Assembly: GCA_023391375.1 (NCBI GenBank)
Contig: JAEWBB010000013.1
Span: 1 to 64,000, forward strand
Direction: 5' to 3'
From: Pseudomonadota bacterium
GTDB taxonomy: Bacteria; Pseudomonadota; Alphaproteobacteria; Sphingomonadales; Sphingomonadaceae
Length of the DNA stretch: 64,000 nt
The position numbers and the translations under genes were made by a program. Shown here in pieces: positions 16,172 through 25,203 of the stretch. Position 1 is the first letter of the stretch. The number at the start of each line of letters is the position of its first letter. The notes under the pieces were generated by a model. The model had not been told where the DNA came from and made no database searches. It saw nothing but the letters and a program-made list of their open reading frames with translations.

Positions 16172-18217
16172 TCAGGCGCTGGCGACGATCGCCGCCCATT
16201 CGGCTTCGGTCGCAACGCGGATGCCAAGCTCCTCGGCTTTCTTGAGTTTCGAGCCCGCACCGGGACCGGCGACGACGAGGTCGGTCTTGGCGCTGACCGA
16301 GCCCGCCGCCCGCGCGCCGAGCCGCTCGGCCTGCGCCTTGGCCTCGTCGCGGCTCATCGTTTCGAGGCTCCCGGTGAAGACGATCGTCTTGCCGCTCCAC
16401 TCGGTTTCGCGCGCGGTCGACACGAAGGCGGCGGGCCGGGCCAGCGCCAGCAGCTCGGCGACCTCCTCCCGGTTGTGCGCTTCGTGGAAGAAGTCGACGA
16501 TCGCCTCGGCGACCACGCCGCCCACGCCTTCGACGTTCGACAGCTCGGCGACCGCCTCGTCGCTGCGCGCCACGCGTTCGAGTTCCGCGATCGTGCCGAA
16601 CGCCTTCATCAAGTCCTTGGCGGTGACCGCCCCGACATGGCGGATGCCGAGGCCGAACAGGAACCGCGCCGGATCGAATCCCTTGCGCGCCTCGATCGCG
16701 CCCAGCAGCTTGTCGACACTGACCGCCTGCCACCCCTCGCGGCCGACGAGTTCTTCGCGATGGTCCTCGAGCCGCCAGATGTCGGCCGGGCCGGTCAGCC
16801 AGCCGAGCGAGACGAATTCGACCAAACTCTTTTCGCCCAGGCCGTCGATGTCCATCGCCCCGCGGGCGACGAAGTGCTTCAGCCGCTCCAGCCGTTGGGC
16901 CGGGCAGATCAGCCCCCCGGTGCAGCGGACGTCGACCTCGCCTTCTTCGGCAACGGCCTCCGACTGGCACTCCGGGCAATGGTCGGGAAAGACGAACGCC
17001 GCGCGATTCACGTCGGGGGTCAGGTTCTCCACCACCTGCGGGATGACGTCGCCGGCGCGCTGGATGCGCACCCGGTCGCCGACCCTGAGGCCGAGCCGCG
17101 CGATCTCGTCGCGGTTGTGGAGCGTGACGTTGGACACGATCACCCCGCCGACGCCGACCGGCTTCAAGCGTCCGACCGGGGTCAGCTTGCCGGTGCGCCC
17201 GACCTGGATGTCGATCGCCACCAGCTCGGTCTCCGCCTTTTCCGCCGGGAACTTGTGCGCCAGGCCCCAGCGCGGCGCGCGGGCGACCTGCCCCAGCCGC
17301 TCCTGCCAGTCCAGCCGGTCGACCTTGTAGACCACGCCATCGATATCGAACGGCAGATCGGCGCGCGCCGCCTCGATCGCGGCATAGTGCGCCAGCGCGG
17401 CGTTGACCGTCTCGACCCGGACCAGCAGGTCGCTGACCGGGATGCCGAACCCCGCGATCCGCTTCATCGCCTCATCCTGCGTCGCGCAGAGCGGTTCGCT
17501 CAGCTCACCCCAGCCATGCGCGAGGAAGCGCAGCGGGCGCGCGGCCGTCACGCTGGCGTCTTTCTGCCGCAGCGACCCGGCGGCGGCGTTGCGCGGGTTG
17601 GCGAAGATCTTGCCGCCGCTCGCTTCCTGCCGTTCGTTCAGGGCGGCGAAATCGGCCTTGGCCATGTAGACCTCGCCGCGCACCTCCAGCACCGCCGGCG
17701 CGCCGGCGATTGAGGGCGGAATGTCGGAAATCGTCCGCACGTTGGCCGTGACGTCCTCGCCCACCGTGCCGTCGCCGCGCGTCGCGGCCAGCACCAGCTG
17801 CCCGTCCTCGTAGCGCAGCGAGCAGCTCAGCCCGTCGATCTTCGGCTCGGCGGTCAGCGCCACGCCCGCATCGGCCGGTAACGACAGGAACCGCCGCACC
17901 CGCGCCACGAACTCGGCCACTTCGTCATCCGAAAAGGCGTTTTCGAGGCTGAGCATCGGCCGCGCATGCGTGACCTTGGCAAGGCTCGACGTCGGCGCGG
18001 CCCCCAGTCGCTTCGACGGGGAATCCGCGCGGACGAGGTGCGGATAGGCCTCCTCTAGCGCCCGGTTTTCGCGCACCAGCGCGTCGTATTCGGCGTCCGA
18101 AATCTCGGGCGCGTCGCGGTCGTGGTAGAGCCGGTCGTGGCGCGCGATGTCCTTTGCCAGCCGCATCAACCGGTTGGCCGCGTCCGCTTCGCCCATCAAT
18201 CCCGGCAACTCGCTCAT
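16172..18217 (-). CDS. ligA: NAD-dependent DNA ligase LigA
   Basis: A 681-residue replicative ligase sealing nicks with NAD+. Domain Ia (YHDRDAPEISDAEYDAL) is followed by the adenylation motif KIDG (in AEPKIDGLS). The OB fold, a four-cysteine zinc finger (CPECQSEAV ... CTGGLICP), helix-hairpin-helix repeats and a C-terminal BRCT domain (TGSLETMSRDEAKAQAERLG) complete the enzyme. Its ATG overlaps the DUF1697 gene stop by 4 nt, placing it downstream of recN in one long minus-strand transcription unit. Confidence 0.97.
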   Translation of the reverse strand: MSELPGLMGEADAANRLMRLAKDIARHDRLYHDRDAPEISDAEYDALVRENRALEEAYPHLVRADSPSKRLGAAPTSSLAKVTHARPMLSLENAFSDDEVAEFVARVRRFLSLPADAGVALTAEPKIDGLSCSLRYEDGQLVLAATRGDGTVGEDVTANVRTISDIPPSIAGAPAVLEVRGEVYMAKADFAALNERQEASGGKIFANPRNAAAGSLRQKDASVTAARPLRFLAHGWGELSEPLCATQDEAMKRIAGFGIPVSDLLVRVETVNAALAHYAAIEAARADLPFDIDGVVYKVDRLDWQERLGQVARAPRWGLAHKFPAEKAETELVAIDIQVGRTGKLTPVGRLKPVGVGGVIVSNVTLHNRDEIARLGLRVGDRVRIQRAGDVIPQVVENLTPDVNRAAFVFPDHCPECQSEAVAEEGEVDVRCTGGLICPAQRLERLKHFVARGAMDIDGLGEKSLVEFVSLGWLTGPADIWRLEDHREELVGREGWQAVSVDKLLGAIEARKGFDPARFLFGLGIRHVGAVTAKDLMKAFGTIAELERVARSDEAVAELSNVEGVGGVVAEAIVDFFHEAHNREEVAELLALARPAAFVSTARETEWSGKTIVFTGSLETMSRDEAKAQAERLGARAAGSVSAKTDLVVAGPGAGSKLKKAEELGIRVATEAEWAAIVASA

Positions 18218-18729
18218 TCCATCTCCGCCAGCAACGCCGCCATTTTCGCCACGCTGTTCATGTTGCGCCCAGTGCCATCCTTTTGCGTGGGCAGCCGCAG
18301 CTTCGAGCTGCCCATGCCCTCGTCATAGGCGATGTAGAGGCAGCGCGGGCCGAGCGCCATTTCCTCTTCCGCCACATGCGTGGCGGCGTCGATCATCGCC
18401 TGGGCAGGCTTGTCCTCGACGAACAAGGCAATGACCCGGTTACCGGGGCGCTGGGGGAAGGCGTTCTTCGCGACCGCTTCGGCCATCTCCTTCGCGCTGC
18501 GCACGTGCACAGCGACGGGCTTGCCGAAATAGGCCCCGATCGCGTCGGCGACCTTTTCCTGCACCGCCTTCTCGCCGAGTCCGGTCGTGAACAGCAGGTT
18601 GCCGCTGGCGATGAAGGTCCGGACGTTGTCGAAGCCGCAGTCCTCGCCCAGTTTCTTGAGGTCGGCACTGCTAAGCTTGGCGGTCCCGCCGACGTTCACC
18701 GCCCGCAGCATCGCCACGAAAGCGGTCAT
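18214..18729 (-). CDS. DUF1697 protein
   Basis: A 171-residue protein of the DUF1697 family, small cytosolic proteins of unknown function. The family start AFVAMLRAVNVGG is present, followed by DLKKLGEDCGFDNVRTFIASGNLLF and the C-terminal GRNMNSVAKMA. The true start is the ATG at 18729, giving this canonical N-terminus; longer frames run into the hydrolase gene. Start and stop both overlap the neighbouring genes by 4 nt, so it is tightly coupled between the dienelactone hydrolase and ligA. Confidence 0.88.
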   Translation of the reverse strand: MTAFVAMLRAVNVGGTAKLSSADLKKLGEDCGFDNVRTFIASGNLLFTTGLGEKAVQEKVADAIGAYFGKPVAVHVRSAKEMAEAVAKNAFPQRPGNRVIALFVEDKPAQAMIDAATHVAEEEMALGPRCLYIAYDEGMGSSKLRLPTQKDGTGRNMNSVAKMAALLAEME

Positions 18730-19433
18730 CCGAACAGTTCGGCGAGGAAATCGGTGAGGCCGCGCCAGCTGCGCGCCGCCGCGTCGGGCTGGTACTTCAC
18801 CCCGGCAATCGCGCCGGTGGCGTGCGGGTTGGTGAAGCCGTGGCCGGTGTGGCCAAAGGCGTGGAGCTGCCAGTCGGCGCCCGCGTCGGTCATTTCCTGC
18901 GCGAACGCCACGACCTTGTCGGGCGGGGCCAGCGGGTCGTCCCAGCCATGATAGGCAATGACCTTGGCGGCGATCGGCTTTGGCGCGAGCCCCGGAGGGT
19001 CGAACAGGCCGTGGAAGGCCGCGACACCCGCGATGCCGACGCCGGTGCGGGCGAGATCGAGGCAGCACATCCCGCCGAAGCAGTAACCGGTGGAGGCCAG
19101 CCGTGCCTCGCCCAGCCCCGTCGCATCGACCGCCGCGCCGAGAATGGCGAGCAGCCGGTCACGAAGCGCTGCGCGGTCTTCCTTCAGCCCGTTCATCGCC
19201 TGCACCGCATCGGCCCGTTCGTCGGGCGTGAAACGACGGCCGTAGAAGTCGGCGACCAGCGCGTCGTAGCCGAGTGCCGCAAGGTCGTGCGCGAAGCCAA
19301 TTTCCAGCGGCGACACGCCCATCACGGTCGGGAACAGGATGACGCCCGCCTCGCGCCGCTTGCCCGTGGCGCGCACTATCACATGGCTCAGCGCGACGCC
19401 GCCATGGTCCTGGGTGATCGCTTCCTCGCTCAT
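18726..19433 (-). CDS. Dienelactone hydrolase family protein
   Basis: A 235-residue alpha/beta hydrolase of the dienelactone hydrolase family. The nucleophile elbow is GYCFGG, so a cysteine is the nucleophile as in true dienelactone hydrolases. The acid is likely Asp in YHGWDDPLAP and the base His in GHTGHGF. No catechol-pathway genes are nearby, so the physiological substrate is unknown and a general carboxylic ester or lactone hydrolase role is as likely. The ATG overlaps the recN stop by 4 nt. Confidence 0.88.
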   Translation of the reverse strand: MSEEAITQDHGGVALSHVIVRATGKRREAGVILFPTVMGVSPLEIGFAHDLAALGYDALVADFYGRRFTPDERADAVQAMNGLKEDRAALRDRLLAILGAAVDATGLGEARLASTGYCFGGMCCLDLARTGVGIAGVAAFHGLFDPPGLAPKPIAAKVIAYHGWDDPLAPPDKVVAFAQEMTDAGADWQLHAFGHTGHGFTNPHATGAIAGVKYQPDAAARSWRGLTDFLAELFG

Positions 19434-21082
19434 GCCGCCTCCAGCAGTTTGGCCGCCTGCGCGCGGGCCTCGTCGGTGATCGCGCTGCCCGACAGCATGC
19501 GGGCGATTTCCTCCCGCCGCTCGGCGTCGGTCAGGCGGCGGACTCGGGTCCGGGTGCCCTCGCCCTCGTCCGATTTTTCGATCCGGTAGTGGCTCGACGC
19601 GCGCGCCGCGACCTGCGGGCTGTGCGTGACGACGAGCACCTGGCTGGTGTCGGCCAGCCGCGCCAGCCGCTCGCCGATCGCGCTGGCCACCGCGCCGCCG
19701 ACGCCGCGGTCGATTTCGTCGAAGATCATCGTGCCGGCGCGCCCTGCCTCGGCCAGCGCGACCTTCAGCGCCAACATGAAGCGCGACAATTCGCCGCCGC
19801 TCGCAATCTTGGCCAACGGCGCGAACGGCGATCCCGGGTTGGTCGAGATCTCGAACTCGACCCGGTCGGTGCCGTGGGGTCCGGCTTCGGCCTCCGCCAT
19901 CGCGGTGCGGAAGCGCGCCGCTTCCAGCTTGAGCGGGGCCAGTTCGCCGGCGACCGCCGCATCGAGCTTCTTCGCCGCCGCATGGCGCCGGGCCGAAAGC
20001 GCTTTCGCCGCCTCGCCATAGGCTTCGCGGGCCGCGTCCAGTCCCTTCTCCAGCGCCGCGATCCGCGCCCCGCCGGCGTCGAGGTCGGCCAGCTTGCTGC
20101 GCATGTCCTCGCCCAGCGCGGCGAGCGCATCCGGCTCGACCCGGTGCTTGCGCGCCAGCCCGCGGATGTCGAACAGCCGCGCCTCGACCGCGTCCAGGCG
20201 GCCGGGATCGTGGGCCAGCGCTTCGGCGGCGCGGGCCAGCTTGTCCTCGGCCTCATGACCCTCGATCAGGGCGCGGTCGAGACTGGCCAGCGCTTCGGCC
20301 AGCAGCGGGTGGTCGGCCGCGCCGCGCTCGATCTTGCGCGCCGCCAGCCGCAGCTGGGCGAGCGCGCCGTCCGAGCCGCCAAGCAGCGCGTCGAGGCCGT
20401 CGAGCGATTCCCCTGCCCGCGCCCCGGCTTGGATCGTCGCCCGCTCTTCCGCCAGCGTCGTTTCCTCCCCTGCCTCGGGTGCCAGCGCGGCAATCTCCTG
20501 GGAAGCATGTTCGAGGTAGTCGCGATCCCTCGCCGCGGCCTCGCTCGCTGCCCGGGCCTCGACGAGGTCTGCCTCCAGCTGGCTCATCGTCGCCCACGCC
20601 GCCTCGACGCCCGAGCGGTCGAGCCCGCCGTAGAGGTCGAGCAGCGCCCGGTGGCCGCGCGGGTTGAGGAAACCGCGTTCGTCGTGCTGGCCGTGGATTT
20701 CGACGAGGCCGCCACCAACCTCGCGCAGCGTGCCGGCCGGCACGCCCTCGCCCGCGGCAAAGGCGCGGCTGCCGCCGTCGGCCTTGATCGTCCGGCGCAG
20801 CAGCAGCGGCTCGCCAGGCTCGGGCTCGATCCCCTGCTCGGCCAGCGCGGCCAGCGCGCCATGGTCGACATCGAGCTCGAACGCCGCGGTCACCGCGCCC
20901 TGATCGGAGCCGGCGCGCACCAGCCCGGCGTCGCCCCGCGCGCCCAGCGCCAGGCCGAGCGCGTCGAGCAGGATCGACTTGCCGGCCCCGGTTTCGCCGG
21001 TCAGCACGCCGAGCCCGGCCTCGAAGTCGAGGTCGAGCGCGTCGATCAGGACGATGTTGCGGATGGACAGCTGGCGGAGCAC
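19430..21082 (-). CDS. recN: DNA repair protein RecN
   Basis: A 550-residue SMC-like ATPase for double-strand-break repair. The N-terminus MLRQLSIRNIVLIDALDLDF leads to Walker A GETGAGKS. RecN-specific GGGLVEIHGQHDERGFLNP follows, then central coiled coils rich in Ala/Glu/Arg. The C-terminal head has an ABC signature region (ASGGELSRFMLALK) and Walker B MIFDEIDRGVGG, then VTHSPQVAARA. Full length. It starts 10 nt after bamD and is probably cotranscribed with it. Confidence 0.97.
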   Translation of the reverse strand: MLRQLSIRNIVLIDALDLDFEAGLGVLTGETGAGKSILLDALGLALGARGDAGLVRAGSDQGAVTAAFELDVDHGALAALAEQGIEPEPGEPLLLRRTIKADGGSRAFAAGEGVPAGTLREVGGGLVEIHGQHDERGFLNPRGHRALLDLYGGLDRSGVEAAWATMSQLEADLVEARAASEAAARDRDYLEHASQEIAALAPEAGEETTLAEERATIQAGARAGESLDGLDALLGGSDGALAQLRLAARKIERGAADHPLLAEALASLDRALIEGHEAEDKLARAAEALAHDPGRLDAVEARLFDIRGLARKHRVEPDALAALGEDMRSKLADLDAGGARIAALEKGLDAAREAYGEAAKALSARRHAAAKKLDAAVAGELAPLKLEAARFRTAMAEAEAGPHGTDRVEFEISTNPGSPFAPLAKIASGGELSRFMLALKVALAEAGRAGTMIFDEIDRGVGGAVASAIGERLARLADTSQVLVVTHSPQVAARASSHYRIEKSDEGEGTRTRVRRLTDAERREEIARMLSGSAITDEARAQAAKLLEAA

Positions 21083-21092
21083 GCCCGCGCCC

Positions 21093-21875
21093 TTAGGCCG
21101 TCGGCGGGTATTTCTGCATCAGCTCATAGCTGCGCTGATACCACTCGGTTCCCGGGTAATTCTTGCCCAGCACGGCGGCCGCCTTCATCGCCTCGCCGCG
21201 AAGGCCGAGGTTGAGGTAGCACTCCACCAGTCGCTCCAGCGCCTCGGGCGTGTGGGTCGAGGTCTGGTAGGTGTCGACCACGTTGCGGAAGCGGTAGGTC
21301 GCGGCCAGCCAGTTGCCGGCGCGCTGGTAATAGCGGCCGACTTCCATGTCCTTGCCGGCCAGGTGGTCGGCGATGAGGTCGAGCTTGAACTTGGCGTCGG
21401 TCGCGTAGCGCGTGTTGGGATAGCGGCGGATCAGTTCGTTGAAGGCGTCCTGCGCCTGTTGGGTCGACGACTGGTCGCGCGTCACGTCGGTGATCTGCTG
21501 GTAATAGCTCATCGCCACCAGGTAGCTGGCGTAGGGTGCATCCTTGTTGCCCGGGTGGATCGTCAGGAAGCGCTGCGCCGACCCGATCGCGTCCGGGAAC
21601 TTGCGCGCCATGTAATAGGAATAGGCGCTCATCAGCTGTGCGCGGCGCGCCCACACCGAATAGGGGTGCTGGCGCTCGACCTCATCGAACAGCTTGGCCG
21701 CGTCCTGGTAATCCTTGTCGTCGAGACGCTCCTTGGCGAGGCTGTAGAGCGTGTTGACGTCACGGGCGATGTAGGCCGTGTCGGTCTTGGCCTTCTTGCC
21801 CGCGCAAGCCGCGGTCGGAAGGATGATGGCGCAGGCGGCGGCGAACAGCGCCGCGGTCCGGAAGGGGGTCGACAT
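21093..21875 (-). CDS. bamD: Outer membrane assembly lipoprotein BamD
   Basis: A 260-residue lipoprotein of the BAM complex that inserts beta-barrel proteins into the outer membrane. The signal peptide ends with the lipobox TAAC (Cys24). TPR-like repeats fill residues about 40-245, including DDKDYQDAAKLFDEVERQHPYS and ARKFPDAIGSAQRFLTIHPG. The ATG at 21875 is chosen because it begins exactly at the signal peptide; the open frame runs further upstream into secF without meaning. Gene order secD-secF-bamD-recN fits an export/envelope cluster. Confidence 0.95.
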   Translation of the reverse strand: MSTPFRTAALFAAACAIILPTAACAGKKAKTDTAYIARDVNTLYSLAKERLDDKDYQDAAKLFDEVERQHPYSVWARRAQLMSAYSYYMARKFPDAIGSAQRFLTIHPGNKDAPYASYLVAMSYYQQITDVTRDQSSTQQAQDAFNELIRRYPNTRYATDAKFKLDLIADHLAGKDMEVGRYYQRAGNWLAATYRFRNVVDTYQTSTHTPEALERLVECYLNLGLRGEAMKAAAVLGKNYPGTEWYQRSYELMQKYPPTA

Positions 21876-21925
21876 ATGCAGTTCCTTAGCCGCCCTGTTC
21901 ACCATCCCACAAGCGATTCCGGCGC

Positions 21926-22879
21926 CTAGGCGGGGCGGGCCGCCGCCGTCTTGTCCTCGTCGGCCCCACGAACGAAGCTGTCTGACGTGACCCCGAGCCA
22001 CACCAGCACCGTCGCCGAGATGTAGATCGACGAATAGGTGCCGATGAAAATGCCGAGGAAGACGGCAATCGTCAGTCCGAAAATGACTTCCGGACCGAGC
22101 AGCAGCAAGGCCCCGAGTGCGATCAGGATCGACAACGAGGTGACAATAGTGCGGCTCAGCGTCTCGTTGAGCGAGAAATCGAGCAGCGGGACGATCGCCA
22201 TCTTGCGGTATTTGCGCAGGTTCTCGCGGATCCGGTCGTAGATGACGACGGTATCGTTGAGCGAGTAGCCCACGATCGTCAGCAGCGCCGCGACCACGTT
22301 GAGGTCGACCGGCAGGCGGGTGAAGGCGAAGAAACCCAGCACCATCGCCACGTCGTGGAACAGCGTCAGCAGCGCGCCCACCCCGAACTGCCATTCGAAG
22401 CGGAACCAGATGTAGATCGCGATCCCCAGCATCGACAGCGCGATGGCCAGCGCGCCGTCGCGCGCCAGTTCCTGGCTGACCTTGCCGCTGACCGATTCGC
22501 CGGCGCCGACCTTGGCGCCCGGGAAGGCCTGCGGAAGGAAGGCGCGGACCTTCGACACCACCTCGTTGGCGGCGGTGTCGGCGCCCGGCGGCTTGGGCAG
22601 GCGGATCTGGTAGGTCTTGCCGTCGCCGAAATCCTGGATCGAGGCATCGCCGACGTTGAGGCCGTCGACCTTGGCGCGCAGGTTCTCGATGTCGACCGGC
22701 TGGGCGAAGGTCACGCGCACCACCTGGCCGCCGACGAAGTCGATGCCGAGGTTGAGGCCGCGGTAGGCGGTGTAGACGATCGACACGACAGTCACGATGA
22801 TCGACAGCACCAGCGCGACGTTGCGCCAGCGCATGAACTGGATGTTGGTGTTCTCGGGAACGAGTTTCAGCAGTTTCAT
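21926..22879 (-). CDS. secF: Protein translocase subunit SecF
   Basis: A 317-residue inner-membrane protein which with SecD uses the proton-motive force to pull secreted proteins across SecYEG. TM1 is near residues 22-40, followed by the family GIDFVGG motif and a periplasmic P1 domain. Five more helices follow, with conserved GYSLNDTVVIYDRIREN and LSRTIVTSL regions. The gene starts 13 nt after secD. A C-terminal charged tail (RGADEDKTAAARPA) is short and variable. Confidence 0.96.
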   Translation of the reverse strand: MKLLKLVPENTNIQFMRWRNVALVLSIIVTVVSIVYTAYRGLNLGIDFVGGQVVRVTFAQPVDIENLRAKVDGLNVGDASIQDFGDGKTYQIRLPKPPGADTAANEVVSKVRAFLPQAFPGAKVGAGESVSGKVSQELARDGALAIALSMLGIAIYIWFRFEWQFGVGALLTLFHDVAMVLGFFAFTRLPVDLNVVAALLTIVGYSLNDTVVIYDRIRENLRKYRKMAIVPLLDFSLNETLSRTIVTSLSILIALGALLLLGPEVIFGLTIAVFLGIFIGTYSSIYISATVLVWLGVTSDSFVRGADEDKTAAARPA

Positions 22880-22892
22880 GGGTATCGTCCCG

Positions 22893-24479
22893 TCAGATCG
22901 TCAGCGTTTTCGGCCGCGCGCGGCGGACCCACAGGGCGGCCAGCATCCGGGTGAAGAACACCGCGGTAAAGACCGAGGTGATGATGCCGATCATCAGCAC
23001 CACCGCGAAGCCGCGGATCGGGCCGGAGCCGAACCACCACATCAGCACCGCCGCGATGACGTTGGTGATGTTGGCATCGAAGATGGCGGTCGAGGCTTCC
23101 TTATAGCCGGTCTCGATCGCATCGCGGACCTTGCGCCCGCGTTTCTGCTCCTCGCGGATGCGTTCGTTGATCAACACGTTGGCGTCGACCGCGGCACCGA
23201 TCGTCAGGACGAAGCCGGCGATGCCGGGCAGCGTCAGGCTGGCGCCGAACAGCGCCATGATGCCGAGGATCAGGAAGGCGTTCACGATCAGCGCGAAGGT
23301 CGCGTAGACGCCGAACCGGCCGTAGGTGACCAGCACGAAGAGCACGACCGCCAGCGTCGCGACGATCGAGGCGATGGCGCCCGACTTGATCGAATCCTGG
23401 CCGAGTTCGGCCGACACGGTGCGTTCCTCGATCACGTTCAATTTCACCGGCAGCTTGCCCGAGGCGAGGCTGACCGCCAGCGCATTGGCGCTTTCGGTGG
23501 TGAAGTTGCCCATGATCTGCGCCTGCCCGCCCAGGATCGGCTCGTTGATGTTCGGCGCCGACAGCACCTTGTCGTCGAGGATGATGGCGAACGGCTTGCC
23601 GACATTTTCCTGGGTCGTGCGGCCGAAACGGCGCGCGCCGGCGGCGTTGAACTTGATGCTGACGACCGGGCGGCCGTCCTGGTCGAACGCCTGCTTGGCA
23701 TCGACCAGCTGGTCGCCCGACACCATCACGCGGCGCTTGACCGCGATCGCGCCGCCGCCTTCGACCATCGGCAGAACCTCGCTGCCGGCCGGCGCGATGC
23801 CGCGCGCCAGCTGGGCCTGGTCGGCCTGAAGATCGACCAGCTTGAACTCGAGCCGGGCGGTCTGGCCGATCAGCGATTTGAGCGCTTCGGGATCCTCGAC
23901 GCCCGGGACCTGCACCAGGATACGGTCGGCGCCTTGGTTGATGACGGTGATTTCCTTGGTGCCCGACGGGTCGATACGGCGGCGCACGACGTCGCGCGCG
24001 ACGGTCATCGCGTCGGCCAGCGAAGTGCGGTTGCCCTCTTCGGTCGGGGTCAGGGTGACGGTCGTGCCGTCGACGACCGCGACATCCCAGTCGCGCTTGC
24101 CGGTCATGCCGACCGGCTGGGTCAGCGCGCGCATCCGCTCGACCGCCGAATCGACCTGGGTCGGCTCGCGCACAGTGAAGGCGACGCGCCCGCCGGAGGT
24201 CGAGACGTTGCCGACCTCGATCTTCGGGTCGGTGCGGCGAAGCTCGGTCGTCGCCTGGTCTTCCATCGCCGCGAGGCGCTGCTTCAGGCTGTCCTTCTGG
24301 TCCGCCTCGAGCAGCAGCTGGCTGCCGCCGGCAAGGTCGAGGCCCATGTTGATCCGCGCACCCGGCAGGTAGCGCAGCGCCGGGTTACCGGGCGGGATCA
24401 GGCTGGGAATCGCGAGGAGGACACCGAGGAGGATGATCAGGCTGACCGACCACACCTTCCATTTGGGAAAATCGAGCAT
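22893..24479 (-). CDS. secD: Protein translocase subunit SecD
   Basis: A 528-residue partner of SecF with six membrane helices and a large periplasmic P1 domain. The N-terminal LGLDLAGGSQLLLE-type motif reads GLDLAGGSQLLLE here. The P1 head includes LVQVPGVEDPEALKSLIG, and the C-terminal half carries GAAVDANVLINERIREE and the IFDANITNVIAA segment typical of SecD. Full length. yajC lies 13 nt upstream, giving the classical yajC-secD-secF order. Confidence 0.97.
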   Translation of the reverse strand: MLDFPKWKVWSVSLIILLGVLLAIPSLIPPGNPALRYLPGARINMGLDLAGGSQLLLEADQKDSLKQRLAAMEDQATTELRRTDPKIEVGNVSTSGGRVAFTVREPTQVDSAVERMRALTQPVGMTGKRDWDVAVVDGTTVTLTPTEEGNRTSLADAMTVARDVVRRRIDPSGTKEITVINQGADRILVQVPGVEDPEALKSLIGQTARLEFKLVDLQADQAQLARGIAPAGSEVLPMVEGGGAIAVKRRVMVSGDQLVDAKQAFDQDGRPVVSIKFNAAGARRFGRTTQENVGKPFAIILDDKVLSAPNINEPILGGQAQIMGNFTTESANALAVSLASGKLPVKLNVIEERTVSAELGQDSIKSGAIASIVATLAVVLFVLVTYGRFGVYATFALIVNAFLILGIMALFGASLTLPGIAGFVLTIGAAVDANVLINERIREEQKRGRKVRDAIETGYKEASTAIFDANITNVIAAVLMWWFGSGPIRGFAVVLMIGIITSVFTAVFFTRMLAALWVRRARPKTLTI

Positions 24480-24492
24480 CTGTCGGCCGTCC

Positions 24493-24825
24493 TCAGTCGT
24501 TGGCCGGCTTGGCCGACGGGTCGATCACCTGGCTCAGCGTCGACTTGACCGCATTGACCTTGAGGCCGCCGCCCAGGTCGACCTCGACCTCGCTGTCGCC
24601 GACCTTGGTCACCCGGCCGATCAGGCCGCCGCCGGTCACCACCTTGTCGCCCTTGCGGACCGCGGCGATGCGCGCCTGGTGCGCCTTCATCTGCCGCTGC
24701 TGCGGGCGGATCATCAGGAAGTAGAAAATGATGAAGACGAGGACGAGCGGAAAGGTCTGGAACAGGAAGGCGGCCGTGCCGGTCGGCTGTCCGGCGGCAG
24801 CGGCGAGAAGGAGGTTCGTGCTCAT
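24493..24825 (-). CDS. yajC: Preprotein translocase accessory subunit YajC
   Basis: A 110-residue single-pass membrane protein associated with SecDF. The N-terminal transmembrane helix (about residues 25-45, FPLVLVFIIFYFLMIRPQ) ends in the signature RPQQRQMKAHQ. The cytosolic beta domain KGDKVVTGGGLIGRVTKVGD follows. It is the first gene of yajC-secD-secF-bamD-recN on the minus strand, with the promoter expected in the 165 nt up to the tRNA-Pro gene. Confidence 0.96.
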   Translation of the reverse strand: MSTNLLLAAAAGQPTGTAAFLFQTFPLVLVFIIFYFLMIRPQQRQMKAHQARIAAVRKGDKVVTGGGLIGRVTKVGDSEVEVDLGGGLKVNAVKSTLSQVIDPSAKPAND

Positions 24826-24994
24826 GATGGGAGGCTACATTTCCGTCATTATGGCCCGCGCGGGGCGGGAGGCCCAGCGAGCAGTCGGCGGGCCGCCTAT
24901 CACGCATCGCGCGTGATGGGCAAGACGAGCCGCCTTGCGCTCGGCCCCGCACCCCTCTAGATGCGCCTCCGTTCCGCGAAGGGACAGCCACGGT

Positions 24995-25071
24995 CGGGGC
25001 GTAGCGCAGCCTGGTAGCGCATCACACTGGGGGTGTGGGGGTCGCAGGTTCGAATCCTGTCGCCCCGACCA
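24995..25071 (+). tRNA. tRNA-Pro (anticodon GGG)
   Basis: A 77-nt cloverleaf: acceptor CGGGGCG/CGCCCCG, D-stem GCGC/GCGC, anticodon loop CTGGGGG with GGG at positions 34-36, T-arm GCAGG-TTCGAAT-CCTGT, discriminator A and encoded CCA. It reads CCC and CCU codons. Confidence 0.97.
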
Positions 25072-25116
25072 TCATCGCACTTGAGCAAACATCCGGGGGA
25101 TGTTTGCGTGCGATGA
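25072..25116 (+). terminator. Long imperfect hairpin after tRNA-Pro
   Basis: TCATCGCAC pairs with GTGCGATGA as the outer stem and GCAAACATCC with GGATGTTTGC as the inner stem, separated by short bulges. It starts one base after the tRNA CCA. There is no U-tract, so it may act in 3'-end processing or as an atypical terminator. Confidence 0.55.
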
Positions 25117-25203
25117 CCGGCCATGCCGGGGGCAAGACCGGAAAAGGGTAGCCGACGGATGTCGTGCGGAGACAAGCGCGACCTATCCTGCCACCATTGC
25201 GAA

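Noticed and set aside
21876..22394. N-terminal extension of BamD into the secF gene.
   Set aside because: It overlaps secF in another frame and precedes a perfect lipoprotein signal peptide at 21875.
24899..24917. Small hairpin ATCACGC/GCGTGAT upstream of tRNA-Pro, considered as a yajC operator.
   Set aside because: Short and unsupported by any neighbouring signal; not distinguishable from chance.
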